Shown: in pieces, positions 46,713 through 55,893 of the stretch | Position numbering within the stretch: the first letter of the stretch is position 1 | Layout: every line of letters starts with the position of its first letter | DNA from: Blastopirellula sp. | Lineage (GTDB): Bacteria; Planctomycetota; Planctomycetia; Pirellulales; Pirellulaceae | Assembly: GCA_002733575.1 (NCBI GenBank) | Contig: NVWB01000001.1 | Coordinates: 158,472-222,471 of the forward strand | Reading direction: 5' to 3' | DNA length: 64,000 bases | Notes under the pieces: generated by a model | Databases searched by the model: none | Seen by the model: only the letters and a program-made list of their open reading frames with translations | What the model was told of the DNA's origin: nothing | Made by a program: the position numbers and the translations under genes

Positions 46713-46741
46713 TTGCATATGCATATATATTTGTCTACATA
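46713..46741 (+). promoter_or_regulatory. Candidate promoter/operator between the divergent catabolic operons
   Basis: The 170-base divergent region holds ATATGCATAT (46717-46726), a perfect 10-base palindrome, inside an AT-rich tract. TTGCAT (46713-46718), a 17-base spacer and TACATA (46736-46741) form a plausible plus-strand -35/-10 pair that overlaps the palindrome. A MarR regulator is encoded in the plus-strand operon, and such proteins bind AT-rich palindromes over promoters. Function inferred. Confidence 0.35.
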
Positions 46742-46853
46742 TATTCCTTGATGGCTGCACAATTTCTTCAACGAGCTATAGCCTGCATGTCATTCAACTG
46801 TGTTCGATGGCCAATGGTTGTCTAGAACGCGCAACGAGTCGGGGAGATAAGAT

Positions 46854-47645
46854 ATGAGTGCGTCAGATTTGATAAAAAACTTGGGAACTATGCTGATCGC
46901 AGGTGAAGTCGAAGTTGTCGATTGCACGGGTGTGTTGGGGCCGAACACTCCAATCATCCAATTGCCACCAGAGTTCGCCAAGCCCACTCCAAAAGTCGAG
47001 ATTCACAAGATTTCAGAATATGACAATGATGGACCTTTCTTTGCATGGAACTGGTTGGTTTTGGGTGAGCATTCTGGGACCCATTTTGACGCACCTCATC
47101 ACTGGATCACCGGGAAAGACCACCCTGATGGCTACACAGATAAACTTGACGTTCAGCGGTTAATTGCGCCGGTCAATGTTATCGACTGCTCTAAGGAGAC
47201 TGCCGAAAACGAAGATTTTCTGCTGACTGCTGAGGGGGTCAAAGCCTGGGAGCAAGAACATGGTGAAATCGGCGCTGGCGAGTGGGTTGTTATGCGGACC
47301 GATTGGGACAGCCGCGCGGATGACGAAGACAAATTTCTAAATGCAGATGAAAACGGGCCTCATAGCCCTGGACCAACACCTGATTGTATCGAGTACCTGC
47401 TGAGCAAAAAAATTGTTGGTTGGGGCACGGAATGCATTGGCACGGATGCAGGCCAGGCAGGTGGTATGGAGCCGCCTTTTCCCGCACACAACTTACTTCA
47501 CCGCGACAACTGCTTTGGTTTGGCGAGCCTTGCAAATCTAAGCAAACTGCCAGCCAAAGGTGCGATCCTGATTGCAACTCCGTTAAAGATTGAAAACGGA
47601 ACCGGCAGCCCAATTCGTGCGCTGGCACTGGTCCCAAAAGGATAG
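46854..47645 (+). CDS. Cyclase-family metal-dependent hydrolase (kynurenine-formamidase-like)
   Basis: A 263-residue protein of the cyclase family (PF04199). The metal-binding motif HxGTHxDxPxH is seen as HSGTHFDAPHH starting at His73. Further matches are VVMRTDWDSRAD, PGPTPDCIEYLLSKKIVGWG, ECIGTDAGQAGG and AHNLLHRDN. Members hydrolyse amides or cyclic esters, for example formylkynurenine. It is longer than KynB (about 210). GGGGAG is before the ATG. It opens the plus-strand operon and is 5 bases before the next gene. An amide- or lactone-opening step in the catabolism is inferred. Confidence 0.88.
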   Translation: MSASDLIKNLGTMLIAGEVEVVDCTGVLGPNTPIIQLPPEFAKPTPKVEIHKISEYDNDGPFFAWNWLVLGEHSGTHFDAPHHWITGKDHPDGYTDKLDVQRLIAPVNVIDCSKETAENEDFLLTAEGVKAWEQEHGEIGAGEWVVMRTDWDSRADDEDKFLNADENGPHSPGPTPDCIEYLLSKKIVGWGTECIGTDAGQAGGMEPPFPAHNLLHRDNCFGLASLANLSKLPAKGAILIATPLKIENGTGSPIRALALVPKG

Positions 47646-47650
47646 GGGGC

Positions 47651-49210
47651 ATGGAAACGTTCGATCATGTGATTATCGGCTCTGGTATCAATGCGTTGGT
47701 AGCGGCTGCTATGCTTTCGCGTAGTGGCGACAGTGTCCTCATGATCGAACGGGCAGACCATATTGGTGGCTGCATGGTCACTGACGAAGTTACTGCTCCT
47801 GGTTATCTTCACGATGTTATGGCAACCACATTTGTTCTGTTTTTGACCGGACCAGCCTATGGAGAGCTGGGTGCCGATCTTGCACAGCATGGGTTGGAAT
47901 TCTGCCACAGCGAGCATCCTGCAGCCGTTTTGCGACCCGATCAGTCCTCTGTGGTTTTGTCAATGGATCGGCAAACAAACGTGAACACCTTCAATGAGTT
48001 AAGTGCAGGCGATGGCGATCAGCACAATATTGATGTGGGCGCGATTGAAAAAGACGCAGAGTTTTTGTTTGCAGTGCTGGGCCAGTCACTCTGGTCGCGC
48101 AATACTGCCTGGTTGATGGCCAAACGCGTTTGGAAGCAGGGACTAAAAAACGTCAAAATTTGGTTTGGCGAGGCTTTGGAGCCAGCGCGAGGCTGGTTGG
48201 AGACGCAATATCAAAGCCCCGAGGTTCAGGCGCTTTGGGCGCCGTGGGTTCTTCATGTGGGCCTGACACCAGAGGCAAGCTATGGTGGCCAAATGTTGCG
48301 CGTGATTGCCTTTGCTTTGGAGGCTGCGGGCGCACCAGTGGTTAAAGGTGGCGCAGGACAGGCCGCGAATGCTTTTCGGTCACTGATCGAGGCGAATGGT
48401 GGCGCAATAAGAACCGGCGTTGAAGCAAGCACAATTATCATTCAAAACGGCCGCGCTACTGGAATTAGAACAACACAGGGCGAAGAAATTCTGGCCAAGA
48501 ACGTGATCGCCAGCACTGCGCCAGGGCAATTATATGATGACCTACTAAAGGATCAGCCGCAGCCAGAAACAAACAAAAAATTTCGCCATGGCCGAGGCAA
48601 TTTTCAATTGCATTACGCATTGGATGGACCCATCCAATGGGCGGCAGACGGGTTGGACGATGTCGCCTTGATCCACTTGGCTGACAGCATAGATTCAGTC
48701 TCAAAATCGAGTAACGAGGCTGACCGCGGTATGTTGCCGACAACACCGACAATTTGTGTCGGCCAACCGCATCGCCTTGACCCTACACGCTGTCCAGAGG
48801 GCAAAGCCGTATTGTGGTTGCAAATTCCTGATGCGCCGATCGAGATCAAGGGGGACGCTGCCGGAGAAATCGCGACCACACCGGAATGGACAGAGCAATT
48901 ACGCGAGGCGTTTGCAGATCGAATTGAAGCGATCCTAAGGAAGCACATCCTCAATTTTGATCAGATCAACTTAAAGCGCCGGGCATATTCGCCAGCAGAT
49001 CTAGCGGCACTCAATATCAATCTGGTGGGTGGGGATCCTTACGGTGGTGCCTGCACATTGGATCAGTTTTTTATTTGGCGACCTTCCGCTGGACAAGTCA
49101 ATAATGCGACCTCAATAAAAGGCTTACACCATATTGGAGCCTCGACCCATCCAGGGCCGGGCCTTGGTGGTGGATCAGGCTATAATCTGGCGAGGCAGTT
49201 AACCGCATGA
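47651..49210 (+). CDS. Phytoene-desaturase-like FAD oxidoreductase (second paralogue)
   Basis: A 519-residue flavoprotein with IIGSGINALVAAAMLSRSG and MIERADHIGGCMVTDE at the N-terminus and HHIGASTHPGPGLGGGSGYNLA at the C-terminus, the two FAD-binding ends of the phytoene-dehydrogenase-like family. It is clearly a relative of the protein encoded at 45115 on the other strand, with matching length and motifs. Its stop overlaps the MarR gene start by four bases (ATGA). Having two such flavoenzymes in one cluster suggests two successive oxidations or a heteromer. Substrate unknown. Confidence 0.88.
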   Translation: METFDHVIIGSGINALVAAAMLSRSGDSVLMIERADHIGGCMVTDEVTAPGYLHDVMATTFVLFLTGPAYGELGADLAQHGLEFCHSEHPAAVLRPDQSSVVLSMDRQTNVNTFNELSAGDGDQHNIDVGAIEKDAEFLFAVLGQSLWSRNTAWLMAKRVWKQGLKNVKIWFGEALEPARGWLETQYQSPEVQALWAPWVLHVGLTPEASYGGQMLRVIAFALEAAGAPVVKGGAGQAANAFRSLIEANGGAIRTGVEASTIIIQNGRATGIRTTQGEEILAKNVIASTAPGQLYDDLLKDQPQPETNKKFRHGRGNFQLHYALDGPIQWAADGLDDVALIHLADSIDSVSKSSNEADRGMLPTTPTICVGQPHRLDPTRCPEGKAVLWLQIPDAPIEIKGDAAGEIATTPEWTEQLREAFADRIEAILRKHILNFDQINLKRRAYSPADLAALNINLVGGDPYGGACTLDQFFIWRPSAGQVNNATSIKGLHHIGASTHPGPGLGGGSGYNLARQLTA

Positions 49211-49689
49211 CAAAAAAGAAAAATATACCTTCAAATTCCGAACAACATCTTGGCGAGATGGGACTAGAGAATTTCCCACCCTATCTGATGAACAGGATTA
49301 TGGGCCGGTACAACGCATCCCTGAAAAAAGAACTTCTTTCTCTTGGATTAACGACACCTCAAATGCGATCGCTGGCTGTTCTGTCTGTCATCAATGGCAT
49401 TCTGATCAGCGAACTGGCAGTATATGCTGTCGTGCCGCAATCTACATTGAGCCGGGCACTAGACGTGTTGGAGGCCAATGGCTTCATCTACCGCGACGTA
49501 GATGAAGCTGACACTCGGGCAGTTCATATCTTTTTGACCAGCGCCGGCAGTGAAGCAAATGATCGTTTGTGGCCCCACATGTCGCAAGCAAATGATGCAA
49601 TGTTTGAGGGTATTGATGTCGCCGAAAAGCAGGCCGTCGTCAGTACGCTCAAGAAGATGCTACGCAACATTCGCAAGCACAAATTTTAG
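49207..49689 (+). CDS. MarR-family transcriptional regulator
   Basis: A 160-residue regulator. The winged helix is recognisable: LGLTTPQMRSLAVLSVINGILI, SELAVYAVVPQSTLSRALDVLEANGFIYRDVDEADTRAVHIFLTSAG, which contains the recognition helix and the wing (DEADTRA). It is translationally coupled to the flavoenzyme gene upstream (ATGA overlap) and is 10 bases upstream of the ferredoxin-oxidoreductase gene. It probably controls the divergent catabolic operons in response to a pathway intermediate. Confidence 0.92.
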   Translation: MTKKKNIPSNSEQHLGEMGLENFPPYLMNRIMGRYNASLKKELLSLGLTTPQMRSLAVLSVINGILISELAVYAVVPQSTLSRALDVLEANGFIYRDVDEADTRAVHIFLTSAGSEANDRLWPHMSQANDAMFEGIDVAEKQAVVSTLKKMLRNIRKHKF

Positions 49690-49698
49690 GAATATGGA

Positions 49699-51849
49699 AT
49701 GGCTGAACGTTCATTTAAAGCAGAGGTAGAGCATCTGCGCAAAGGTGAAGGTGACACTTTCACAGGCGAAGGTATCTTGGCAATCACCAAGGCGCTATTG
49801 GAAAATGGTGTTGGCTATGTCGGTGGTTATCAAGGCGCGCCCATCTCGCATTTGATGGATGTGCTCGCCGATGCCGAAGAACTAATGGCCGAATTGGGCG
49901 TTCGATTTGAAGCGAATGCATCAGAGGCTGCGGCCGCTGCAATGTTGGCCGCTTCGGTGCACTATCCAATTCGCGGTGCTGTGACATTTAAGGGGCCCGT
50001 TGGCGTCAACGTAGCTTCGGATGCTTTGGCAAACCTCTCGTCTTCGGGTGTAACCGGTGGAGCCTTGGTTATTGTTGGCGAAGATTATGGCGAGGGTTCC
50101 AGCATTATGCAGGAGCGCAGCCATGGGTTTGCAATGAAATCGCAGTTTTGGATGCTGGACCCGCGGCCAAACCTGCCCTGCATCACCAAAGCAGTAAAAG
50201 ATGGCTTTGAGTTGAGCGAGGCAAGCAATACGCCAGTGATGCTGATAGTACGGATCAGATCATGCCATGTGACCGGCAGCTTTTCGACCAAGGATAATGT
50301 GCCCCCACCGCTGACAGTCAAACAGGCCGCAGCAAATCCGCAAAGCGATCCCAAACGTGTCGTGCTGCCGCCAATGAGCTTTTTGCACGAGCAAGACAAG
50401 ATCGAGAAGCGCTGGCCTGCCGCCGAAAAATTCATCGTCGACAACCAGTTGAATGAATTCTTTGGACCGGACGACGGCAAAATTGGCATCGTCGTTCAGG
50501 GCGGTATGTACAATGGATTGATCCGTGCCCTGCAACGCCTTGGGCTGGCAGATGTATTTGGCGATACCAAAGTGCCGATTTACGTTCTTAACGTCACTTA
50601 TCCATTGATAAAAGATGAATTTAGCGCATTTTGTGACGGCAAAGATCACGTGATTATTGTGGAAGAAGGGCAGCCAGATTACATCGAACAACAGCTGGGC
50701 TCGTACCTGTATAAAGCCGGCCGCCAGTTAAAGCTTTATGGCAAAGACGTTCTGCCGATGGCTGGTGAATATACCGGTCAGGTGATGCTGGATGGTATAA
50801 CCAAATTTCTCAAGGCTGCGGCGCCTGACTTGTTGCCAGGTAAGGTTCTTGCGCCAAATGATGAACCTCAGGTGTTGCCAGATCTTTCAAAAACAGTCCC
50901 GTCCCGTCCACCAGGATTTTGCACCGGCTGCCCAGAGCGGCCAATCTTTGCAGCGATGAAACTAACCGAACAAGAACTCGGGAAACACCAGATCACTGGC
51001 GACATCGGCTGCCACTTGTTTGCGACTTTGCCACCCTTTGAAATTGGTGGATCGACCATGGGTTATGGTCTCGGGCCTGCCTCGAACGCGGCCTTTGATG
51101 GCGGCGGTGAGCGGCGCGCAATTTCCATACTTGGCGACGGTGGATTCTGGCACAACGGGCTTAGTTCTTCGATTGGAAACATGGTCTTTAACAAATCTGA
51201 CTCCGTCGCAATCATTGTTGATAATTACTATTCCGCTGCAACCGGGGGGCAGGATGTTCTCTCTTCACGCGCGCATAATGATACAAAAAGCACCAACAAC
51301 CCGATATCTGCCGCGCTCAAAGGTGTCGGGGTCAAATGGATACGCCAGATTGATCACACCTATGACGTTGGCAAAGTCCGTGAGGTCCTAAAAGAGGCGC
51401 TAACTACAGATTTCAAGGGCCCAAAAGTGATCGTCGCCTCCAGCGAATGTATGCTGAACAAACAGCGGCGAGAAAAGCCGATCCGAAACAAGGCAATCAA
51501 AGCAGGCCGGCGCATCGATATTCCAAGATTTGGCGTCGATAGCGATATCTGCACCGGTGATCATGCCTGCATCCGATTGTCCGGCTGCCCATCTTTGTCT
51601 CTAAAGCATCTGGACGATCCGCTGCGCGATGATCCAGTCGCGAGCATAGATCAGACCTGTGTCGGCTGCGGAAACTGTGGCGAGGTTGCGGATACGGCCG
51701 TTCTTTGCCCTTCCTTTTACCGCGCAGACGTTGTCCATAACCCGTCAAATTCTGAATCTTGGCGCGCAGGTCTACATGCCAAAACTATTGGTTGGCTGCA
51801 AACGCGTCGAGACACCAAGCGGTTGCGACTAGAGGGGAAAATTCAGTGA
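49699..51849 (+). CDS. Indolepyruvate ferredoxin oxidoreductase-like, TPP/iron-sulfur subunit (IorA type)
   Basis: A 716-residue 2-oxoacid oxidoreductase subunit. N-terminal part: GYQGAPISHLMD and VTFKGPVGVNVASDAL. The thiamine-pyrophosphate domain reads ITGDIGCHLFAT, GSTMGYGLGPA and SILGDGGFWHNGL...VDNYYSA, the GDG-to-N motif. The C-terminus has a ferredoxin-like domain with CVGCGNCGEVADTAVLCP as one full cluster and a less regular CTGDHACIRLSGC as the other. This subunit decarboxylates an aryl- or alkyl-2-oxoacid to an acyl-CoA with electrons passed to ferredoxin. It is immediately followed by the IorB-type gene (GTGA overlap). Confidence 0.92.
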   Translation: MAERSFKAEVEHLRKGEGDTFTGEGILAITKALLENGVGYVGGYQGAPISHLMDVLADAEELMAELGVRFEANASEAAAAAMLAASVHYPIRGAVTFKGPVGVNVASDALANLSSSGVTGGALVIVGEDYGEGSSIMQERSHGFAMKSQFWMLDPRPNLPCITKAVKDGFELSEASNTPVMLIVRIRSCHVTGSFSTKDNVPPPLTVKQAAANPQSDPKRVVLPPMSFLHEQDKIEKRWPAAEKFIVDNQLNEFFGPDDGKIGIVVQGGMYNGLIRALQRLGLADVFGDTKVPIYVLNVTYPLIKDEFSAFCDGKDHVIIVEEGQPDYIEQQLGSYLYKAGRQLKLYGKDVLPMAGEYTGQVMLDGITKFLKAAAPDLLPGKVLAPNDEPQVLPDLSKTVPSRPPGFCTGCPERPIFAAMKLTEQELGKHQITGDIGCHLFATLPPFEIGGSTMGYGLGPASNAAFDGGGERRAISILGDGGFWHNGLSSSIGNMVFNKSDSVAIIVDNYYSAATGGQDVLSSRAHNDTKSTNNPISAALKGVGVKWIRQIDHTYDVGKVREVLKEALTTDFKGPKVIVASSECMLNKQRREKPIRNKAIKAGRRIDIPRFGVDSDICTGDHACIRLSGCPSLSLKHLDDPLRDDPVASIDQTCVGCGNCGEVADTAVLCPSFYRADVVHNPSNSESWRAGLHAKTIGWLQTRRDTKRLRLEGKIQ

Positions 51850-53381
51850 CTTTTGTACTACCACAAGAAACGCCGGATGCCCGCGTTGGGGAAATCACAA
51901 AGCTGGCTGTGATGGCAGTCGGTGGGCAGGGTGGCGGCGTGCTGACCAGCTGGATCGAAACTTTGGCCCGCTCACAGGGGTTTGTCTGTCAGGCGACGTC
52001 GGTGGCTGGCGTGGCCCAAAGAACCGGGGCAACAATTTATTATGTTGAAATGGCGCCCATAAGCGATCGACAACCTGTTTTTGCACTTGCTCCGTCTGCA
52101 GGTGATGTTGACGTCCTGATCGCAGCCGAGATGATGGAAGTTGGTCGCGCCGTGATGCGCGGTTTCGTGACACCGGACCGGACAACACTCATCGGATCAA
52201 CACATCGCGCCTTGGCATTATCCGAGAAAAGCGCGCCCGGAGACGGGATTGCGGATGCCGATGAAGTGCGTGCTGTCGCAGAGCTGGCGGCGCAGAAGTT
52301 GATACTGGCAAACATGGACAAACTGGCCGTTGATCAGGGGTCTGTCATTTCTGCTTCCCTATTTGGTGCCTTGGCCGGATCGGGGGCCTTGCCGTTTAAA
52401 AGGGAAGCCTTTGAAAGTGCAATTCGGGCGGCGGGCAAAGGCGTTGAGCCATCATTGCGTGCGTTTGCAGTCGGATTTGATGTTGCAAAAAATGGTGTCG
52501 CACCTGTCGATGCCCCAGCTGCTGGCGCAACCCCACATATCGTCGGGCCATCGGGGCTGATGCAAGGTTGGAAAACGCTGGTCGCGCGCGCGGACAGCCT
52601 GCCCGAACCGGTACAAAATATTGCCCAACTGGGTCTTCAAAAAGTAGTTGATTTTCAGGATTGCAAATACGGTAGTCTCTATCTGGATAATTTGAACAGC
52701 GTTGTGGCACGTGACACTGCCGAACAGGGTTGGTTGCTGAGTGTTACCGCCGCCAAATACATCGCGAATGCGATGGCCTACGACGACATAATCCGGGTGG
52801 CAGATCTCAAATCACGCGGTCCGAGATTTGACAGGATAAGAACCGAAATGGGCGCAGAAAACGATCAGCTGGTCCAGCTGACCGAGTTTTTTCACCCGCG
52901 TGCTGATGAAATCGTTGGAATGTTGCCGGCCAAGCTAGGCGCAAAGACAGAGGCAAATCCCAAACACATGGCTCGGCTGGATCGGTGGTTCAGCAAAGGC
53001 AGGCGTCTACGCACTGATAAATTGCCGGCATTTTTGATGCTGCATGTCCTTGGTGGGATGAAATGGTACCGTTTGCGGACCCGCCGTCACGAGGTCGAAA
53101 TGCAGCACCTAGAGGCGTGGCTCTCACGCAGTTTGGCGGCGCTGGAAGATGACTATGACTTTTGTGTCGAATTGCTGAAATGTCGCCGCTTGGTCAAAGG
53201 ATATTCAGACACGCATGCCCGTGGCCTTTCCAAATTTGACGTTGTGATGAACACCGCCAACCTGATTTCAGGCCGAAAGGATGCAGCCGAATGGGTTGCG
53301 CGCCTGCATGAGGCAGCACTTCAGGATCCAGAAGGAACCGCCCTAGAGGGTGCCGTTAAAACAGTGCGCAGTTTCGTTTAA
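51846..53381 (+). CDS. Indolepyruvate ferredoxin oxidoreductase-like, gamma-type subunit (IorB type, long form)
   Basis: A 511-residue partner of the IorA-type subunit. The start is the GTG at 51846 inside a GTGA overlap with the upstream stop, with GAGGGG about nine bases before it; an upstream start at 51759 is unlikely. Residues about 15-200 are the gamma domain (AVMAVGGQGGGVLTSWIETL, TSVAGVAQRTGATIYYVE, NMDKLAVDQGSV). The remaining 300 residues are the extended C-terminal domain seen in long proteobacterial IorB proteins. It would complete the oxidoreductase that finishes a catabolic route ending in a 2-oxoacid. Confidence 0.9.
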   Translation: MTFVLPQETPDARVGEITKLAVMAVGGQGGGVLTSWIETLARSQGFVCQATSVAGVAQRTGATIYYVEMAPISDRQPVFALAPSAGDVDVLIAAEMMEVGRAVMRGFVTPDRTTLIGSTHRALALSEKSAPGDGIADADEVRAVAELAAQKLILANMDKLAVDQGSVISASLFGALAGSGALPFKREAFESAIRAAGKGVEPSLRAFAVGFDVAKNGVAPVDAPAAGATPHIVGPSGLMQGWKTLVARADSLPEPVQNIAQLGLQKVVDFQDCKYGSLYLDNLNSVVARDTAEQGWLLSVTAAKYIANAMAYDDIIRVADLKSRGPRFDRIRTEMGAENDQLVQLTEFFHPRADEIVGMLPAKLGAKTEANPKHMARLDRWFSKGRRLRTDKLPAFLMLHVLGGMKWYRLRTRRHEVEMQHLEAWLSRSLAALEDDYDFCVELLKCRRLVKGYSDTHARGLSKFDVVMNTANLISGRKDAAEWVARLHEAALQDPEGTALEGAVKTVRSFV

Positions 53382-53976
53382 TGCGGCCTGTCTGGAGGGG
53401 GCGCAGTGCATTCTGAAACAGCACCACAAAGCAAATAAAGGCAGGAACTGATCCCGCAGGAGCAGCAATGGAACGCCCCCGATGTTGCAGGCCGTGATTG
53501 GGTGTTTTGCTGCTTTTACGAGGGCGGCGTGAATACTGGGTACATTGAGGACATAAATGCGCTCTGTCTCATTACGGGGGCCAAGCGTCCAATCACCATC
53601 GCCGAGCATTATGAGATATTTGGTACAACCGATTGAAATGGGGCCGCGCAGCAGCCCCCTGCCCTCCCCTTTTGTAGGTGATTGAATGGTCGTGACATCC
53701 GCAACCGCATTTCTGCGACTCCTAGAATTTGGACCGGCGAATGCATGGCGATGCCATCCCTAGACCGCGGCCCTGCGCTGGTCGCGCGGACGCCATTGAA
53801 ACAGTGGCAACGCCGTTTGGCGGAGTGAGTTTGAGAGAATTGTGGTTCAGGTGTATGTCGACTTGAATATCGGCGATGCATGAAAGCTGACATACACGCT
53901 GAAGATGAAAAACTGTCAGTCAGGGGACTTTGCAACTGTACACTGCAAAGTCTCCAATGTCTGCTCTGACAATCTG
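53382..53976. other. Gap after the iorB-type gene
   Basis: Nearly 600 bases with no gene I can support. Minus-strand 53609-53343 is open for 88 codons (reading RIYVLNVPSIHAALVKAAKH) but matches nothing I know and has no good ribosome site. The stretch may be decayed DNA. Confidence 0.4.
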
Positions 53977-54849
53977 TTAGGGTGCTACCCGCAGAGCGAC
54001 CCTTCCCAACCTTTCCAAAATGAAGTCCGCCGCGAAGGACACATGCGCTTCGCATGAATTGGGTCGGTGAACGGAAATTGCAACCTCGGACAAAGGGGGT
54101 AATCCTGCTTGTCCATCAACGATCATGAGACCGGGCGGTATGACTGCGGCTTCCATTACAGACACCGAAGAGCTGTCCAAAATTGCCCTTTCCATCAATC
54201 CCAAACTGCGTGTTGAATATGTGATACGCCAAGAGCGGTCGATCCGCTGCAATGCTTCCAGAGCAATATCTCTACACACACACCCCGACGGGAATAGCAC
54301 AAGCGAAAGAGATGCCTCAGGATCGTCCATGAAATCGGGTGAAGCAACCCAATGAAGCGGTTCATATCTTGCGACTTGTCCAGCCACGGCCTCTGGACGA
54401 TGTGTGGCGATGACCACATCGAGTTGTCTTTGACCAAGCATAGGAAGCAGATCGCTCGCATTGTCGCAGGTCACCTCGAACTGCAATCGGGGGGTTTCTT
54501 TTGTTAGGGCTGAGAGAATAGGTGGGATCAGGAAGGTGGCATAATCATCAGGGGCCCCAATCCTGACCAAGCCCTCCGCCTCAGGGCGCTTAAGGTGGGA
54601 CAGGGCAGCATCATTTGCAGCAAGTATGCGATTCGCATAAACCAACAACGCCTCACCGACTTGTGTAATGGAGACCGACTGACGACTACGCTCAAAAAGG
54701 CGTTTTTCAGCGATATCTTCGAGCCGCTTGATTTGAAGGCTAACCGCCGATTGGGTGCGTCCAATAGCTTGAGCCGCATGTGTAAAGTTACGATGCGCAG
54801 CGACGGCAACGAAGGAGCGAAGCAGGTCAATTTCGAGATCACGTTTCAT
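53977..54849 (-). CDS. LysR-family transcriptional regulator
   Basis: A 290-residue regulator. The N-terminal winged helix reads LEIDLLRSFVAVAAHRNFTHAAQAIGRTQSAVSLQIKRLEDIAEKRLFERS, the full LysR DNA-binding signature. The rest is the two-lobed inducer-binding domain (LVRIGAPDDYATFLIPPIL, LDVVIATHRPEAVAGQ). It is divergent from the small genes at 54943 and 55080, the usual arrangement for a LysR protein and its target. Inducer unknown. Confidence 0.92.
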   Translation of the reverse strand: MKRDLEIDLLRSFVAVAAHRNFTHAAQAIGRTQSAVSLQIKRLEDIAEKRLFERSRQSVSITQVGEALLVYANRILAANDAALSHLKRPEAEGLVRIGAPDDYATFLIPPILSALTKETPRLQFEVTCDNASDLLPMLGQRQLDVVIATHRPEAVAGQVARYEPLHWVASPDFMDDPEASLSLVLFPSGCVCRDIALEALQRIDRSWRITYSTRSLGLMERAILDSSSVSVMEAAVIPPGLMIVDGQAGLPPLSEVAISVHRPNSCEAHVSFAADFILERLGRVALRVAP

Positions 54850-54942
54850 ACTTTAGTATTGCAATATCTCATCACGCTTAGCAATATAATTCGTTTTTGA
54901 AATCACAACTTTGGAGCTACGATTATCGCAGGAGGCCGTGCC

Positions 54943-55173
54943 ATGCTAGGTTTATTTGCTCAATCCATGTTCGTGGCAACGCGTGTCACTCCTTTGGCCG
55001 ACTCGGCCACAGCTCACAATTGGCGTTCGACCTTAGGGCGAATGGACAACGCAAACGAAGAAGGTAAAGGAACGGGAATATGCAATGCATCGACATCAGC
55101 AACCTCAAAACACGAACGGGCGCAGTCGAACGCGTCTGGCAGATTGAAATTCAAGCGACGCCTGAAGACGTAG
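54943..55173 (+). CDS. Possible short leader gene upstream of the NIF3/CutA-like gene
   Basis: A 76-residue frame beginning MLGLFAQSMFVATRV, with a very good GGAGG at about 54932 seven bases before its ATG. It overlaps the next gene by 94 bases in another frame and its second half is low-complexity and basic. It may be a translated leader or a chance frame with a good ribosome site. Confidence 0.3.
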   Translation: MLGLFAQSMFVATRVTPLADSATAHNWRSTLGRMDNANEEGKGTGICNASTSATSKHERAQSNASGRLKFKRRLKT

Positions 55174-55532
55174 ATAAAATTATCGACAACGTGATGAAGG
55201 TCGATCCGCTCATTTATGGTCGTTATCAGCGTAACGCGTTTGTATCGGCAGCAGGCAGCGAAACCTATCTGCCAGAAGAAAACTCCACGAGTGCCGTGCA
55301 TTTGGGTGCCGCCAACAAAGTGCAGACCTTCCCCAGTGTACTGATCGTCATCTCGATTGAACAGAAGCTTGAAATTCTTGAGCGTGTTTTGGATGCGATA
55401 CGCGATGTTCATCATTACGAAGAACCGCTGCTCTTCATCAAGGATTGTTGGGCAAGCCGGGCTAGTTACGATCCACATAATTCGAACCCAAACCGCTGGT
55501 GGAACCGCGAAAAAATAGGTACCCCTTCCTAA
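55080..55532 (+). CDS. NIF3/CutA-like (PII-fold) protein
   Basis: A 150-residue protein. The pattern from residue 26 (TPEDVDKIIDNVMKVDPLIYGRYQR) through LEILERVLDAIRDVHHYEEPLLFI matches the PII/CutA-like domain found inserted in NIF3-family proteins (the HxYEEP ending is diagnostic). Such domains bind metals or act as trimers. It is a stand-alone domain here, without the NIF3 metal-centre halves. It is divergent from the LysR gene, which probably controls it. Biochemical role not known. Confidence 0.65.
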   Translation: MQCIDISNLKTRTGAVERVWQIEIQATPEDVDKIIDNVMKVDPLIYGRYQRNAFVSAAGSETYLPEENSTSAVHLGAANKVQTFPSVLIVISIEQKLEILERVLDAIRDVHHYEEPLLFIKDCWASRASYDPHNSNPNRWWNREKIGTPS

Positions 55533-55893
55533 GACAAAGAAGTTGTTGCGGGCCGCTGTGGCGAACGGCATCCTGCAACCAAATACCGCTAAGGAGCCGT
55601 TCATCCATATTGCAGCACCGCCTAAAGCTGACCTTCGCCGCATAACGCTGGAAGGTCAGCTTTTGGGTTTTGGGTCAGTTGTTGACGCAAAGGCCAAAGT
55701 CATCTGACGTTCAACAAGAGATGTGAGCGTCACGCATCTTTGTCCCCTGCCCTTTCAGGCCATTCCTGCGCGAAGCAAAAAGATGTGCGCCTGTGCCTCT
55801 CCACTGCACTTCGCCTCCGTTTCTCTCCGGTATGTCCGGGCCTGAGCCAGCCGCAGAGTGACCGTCATTGCAACACAAACAAGGAGAAAAGCA
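55533..55893. other. Gap between the NIF3/CutA-like gene and the DUF736 remnant
   Basis: About 360 bases without a gene. The only clear structure is the hairpin at 55624-55663, listed separately. Confidence 0.5.
55624..55663 (+). terminator. Hairpin terminator
   Basis: AAAGCTGACCTTC (55624-55636) pairs with GAAGGTCAGCTTT (55651-55663) over 13 bases with a 14-base loop, followed by TGGGTTTTGGG. It lies 91 bases after the stop of the NIF3/CutA-like gene. A rho-independent terminator or stabilising hairpin. Confidence 0.6.

Noticed and set aside
53343..53609. 88-codon minus-strand frame after the iorB-type gene
   Set aside because: No ribosome site, partly overlaps the iorB-type gene, and no recognised domain.
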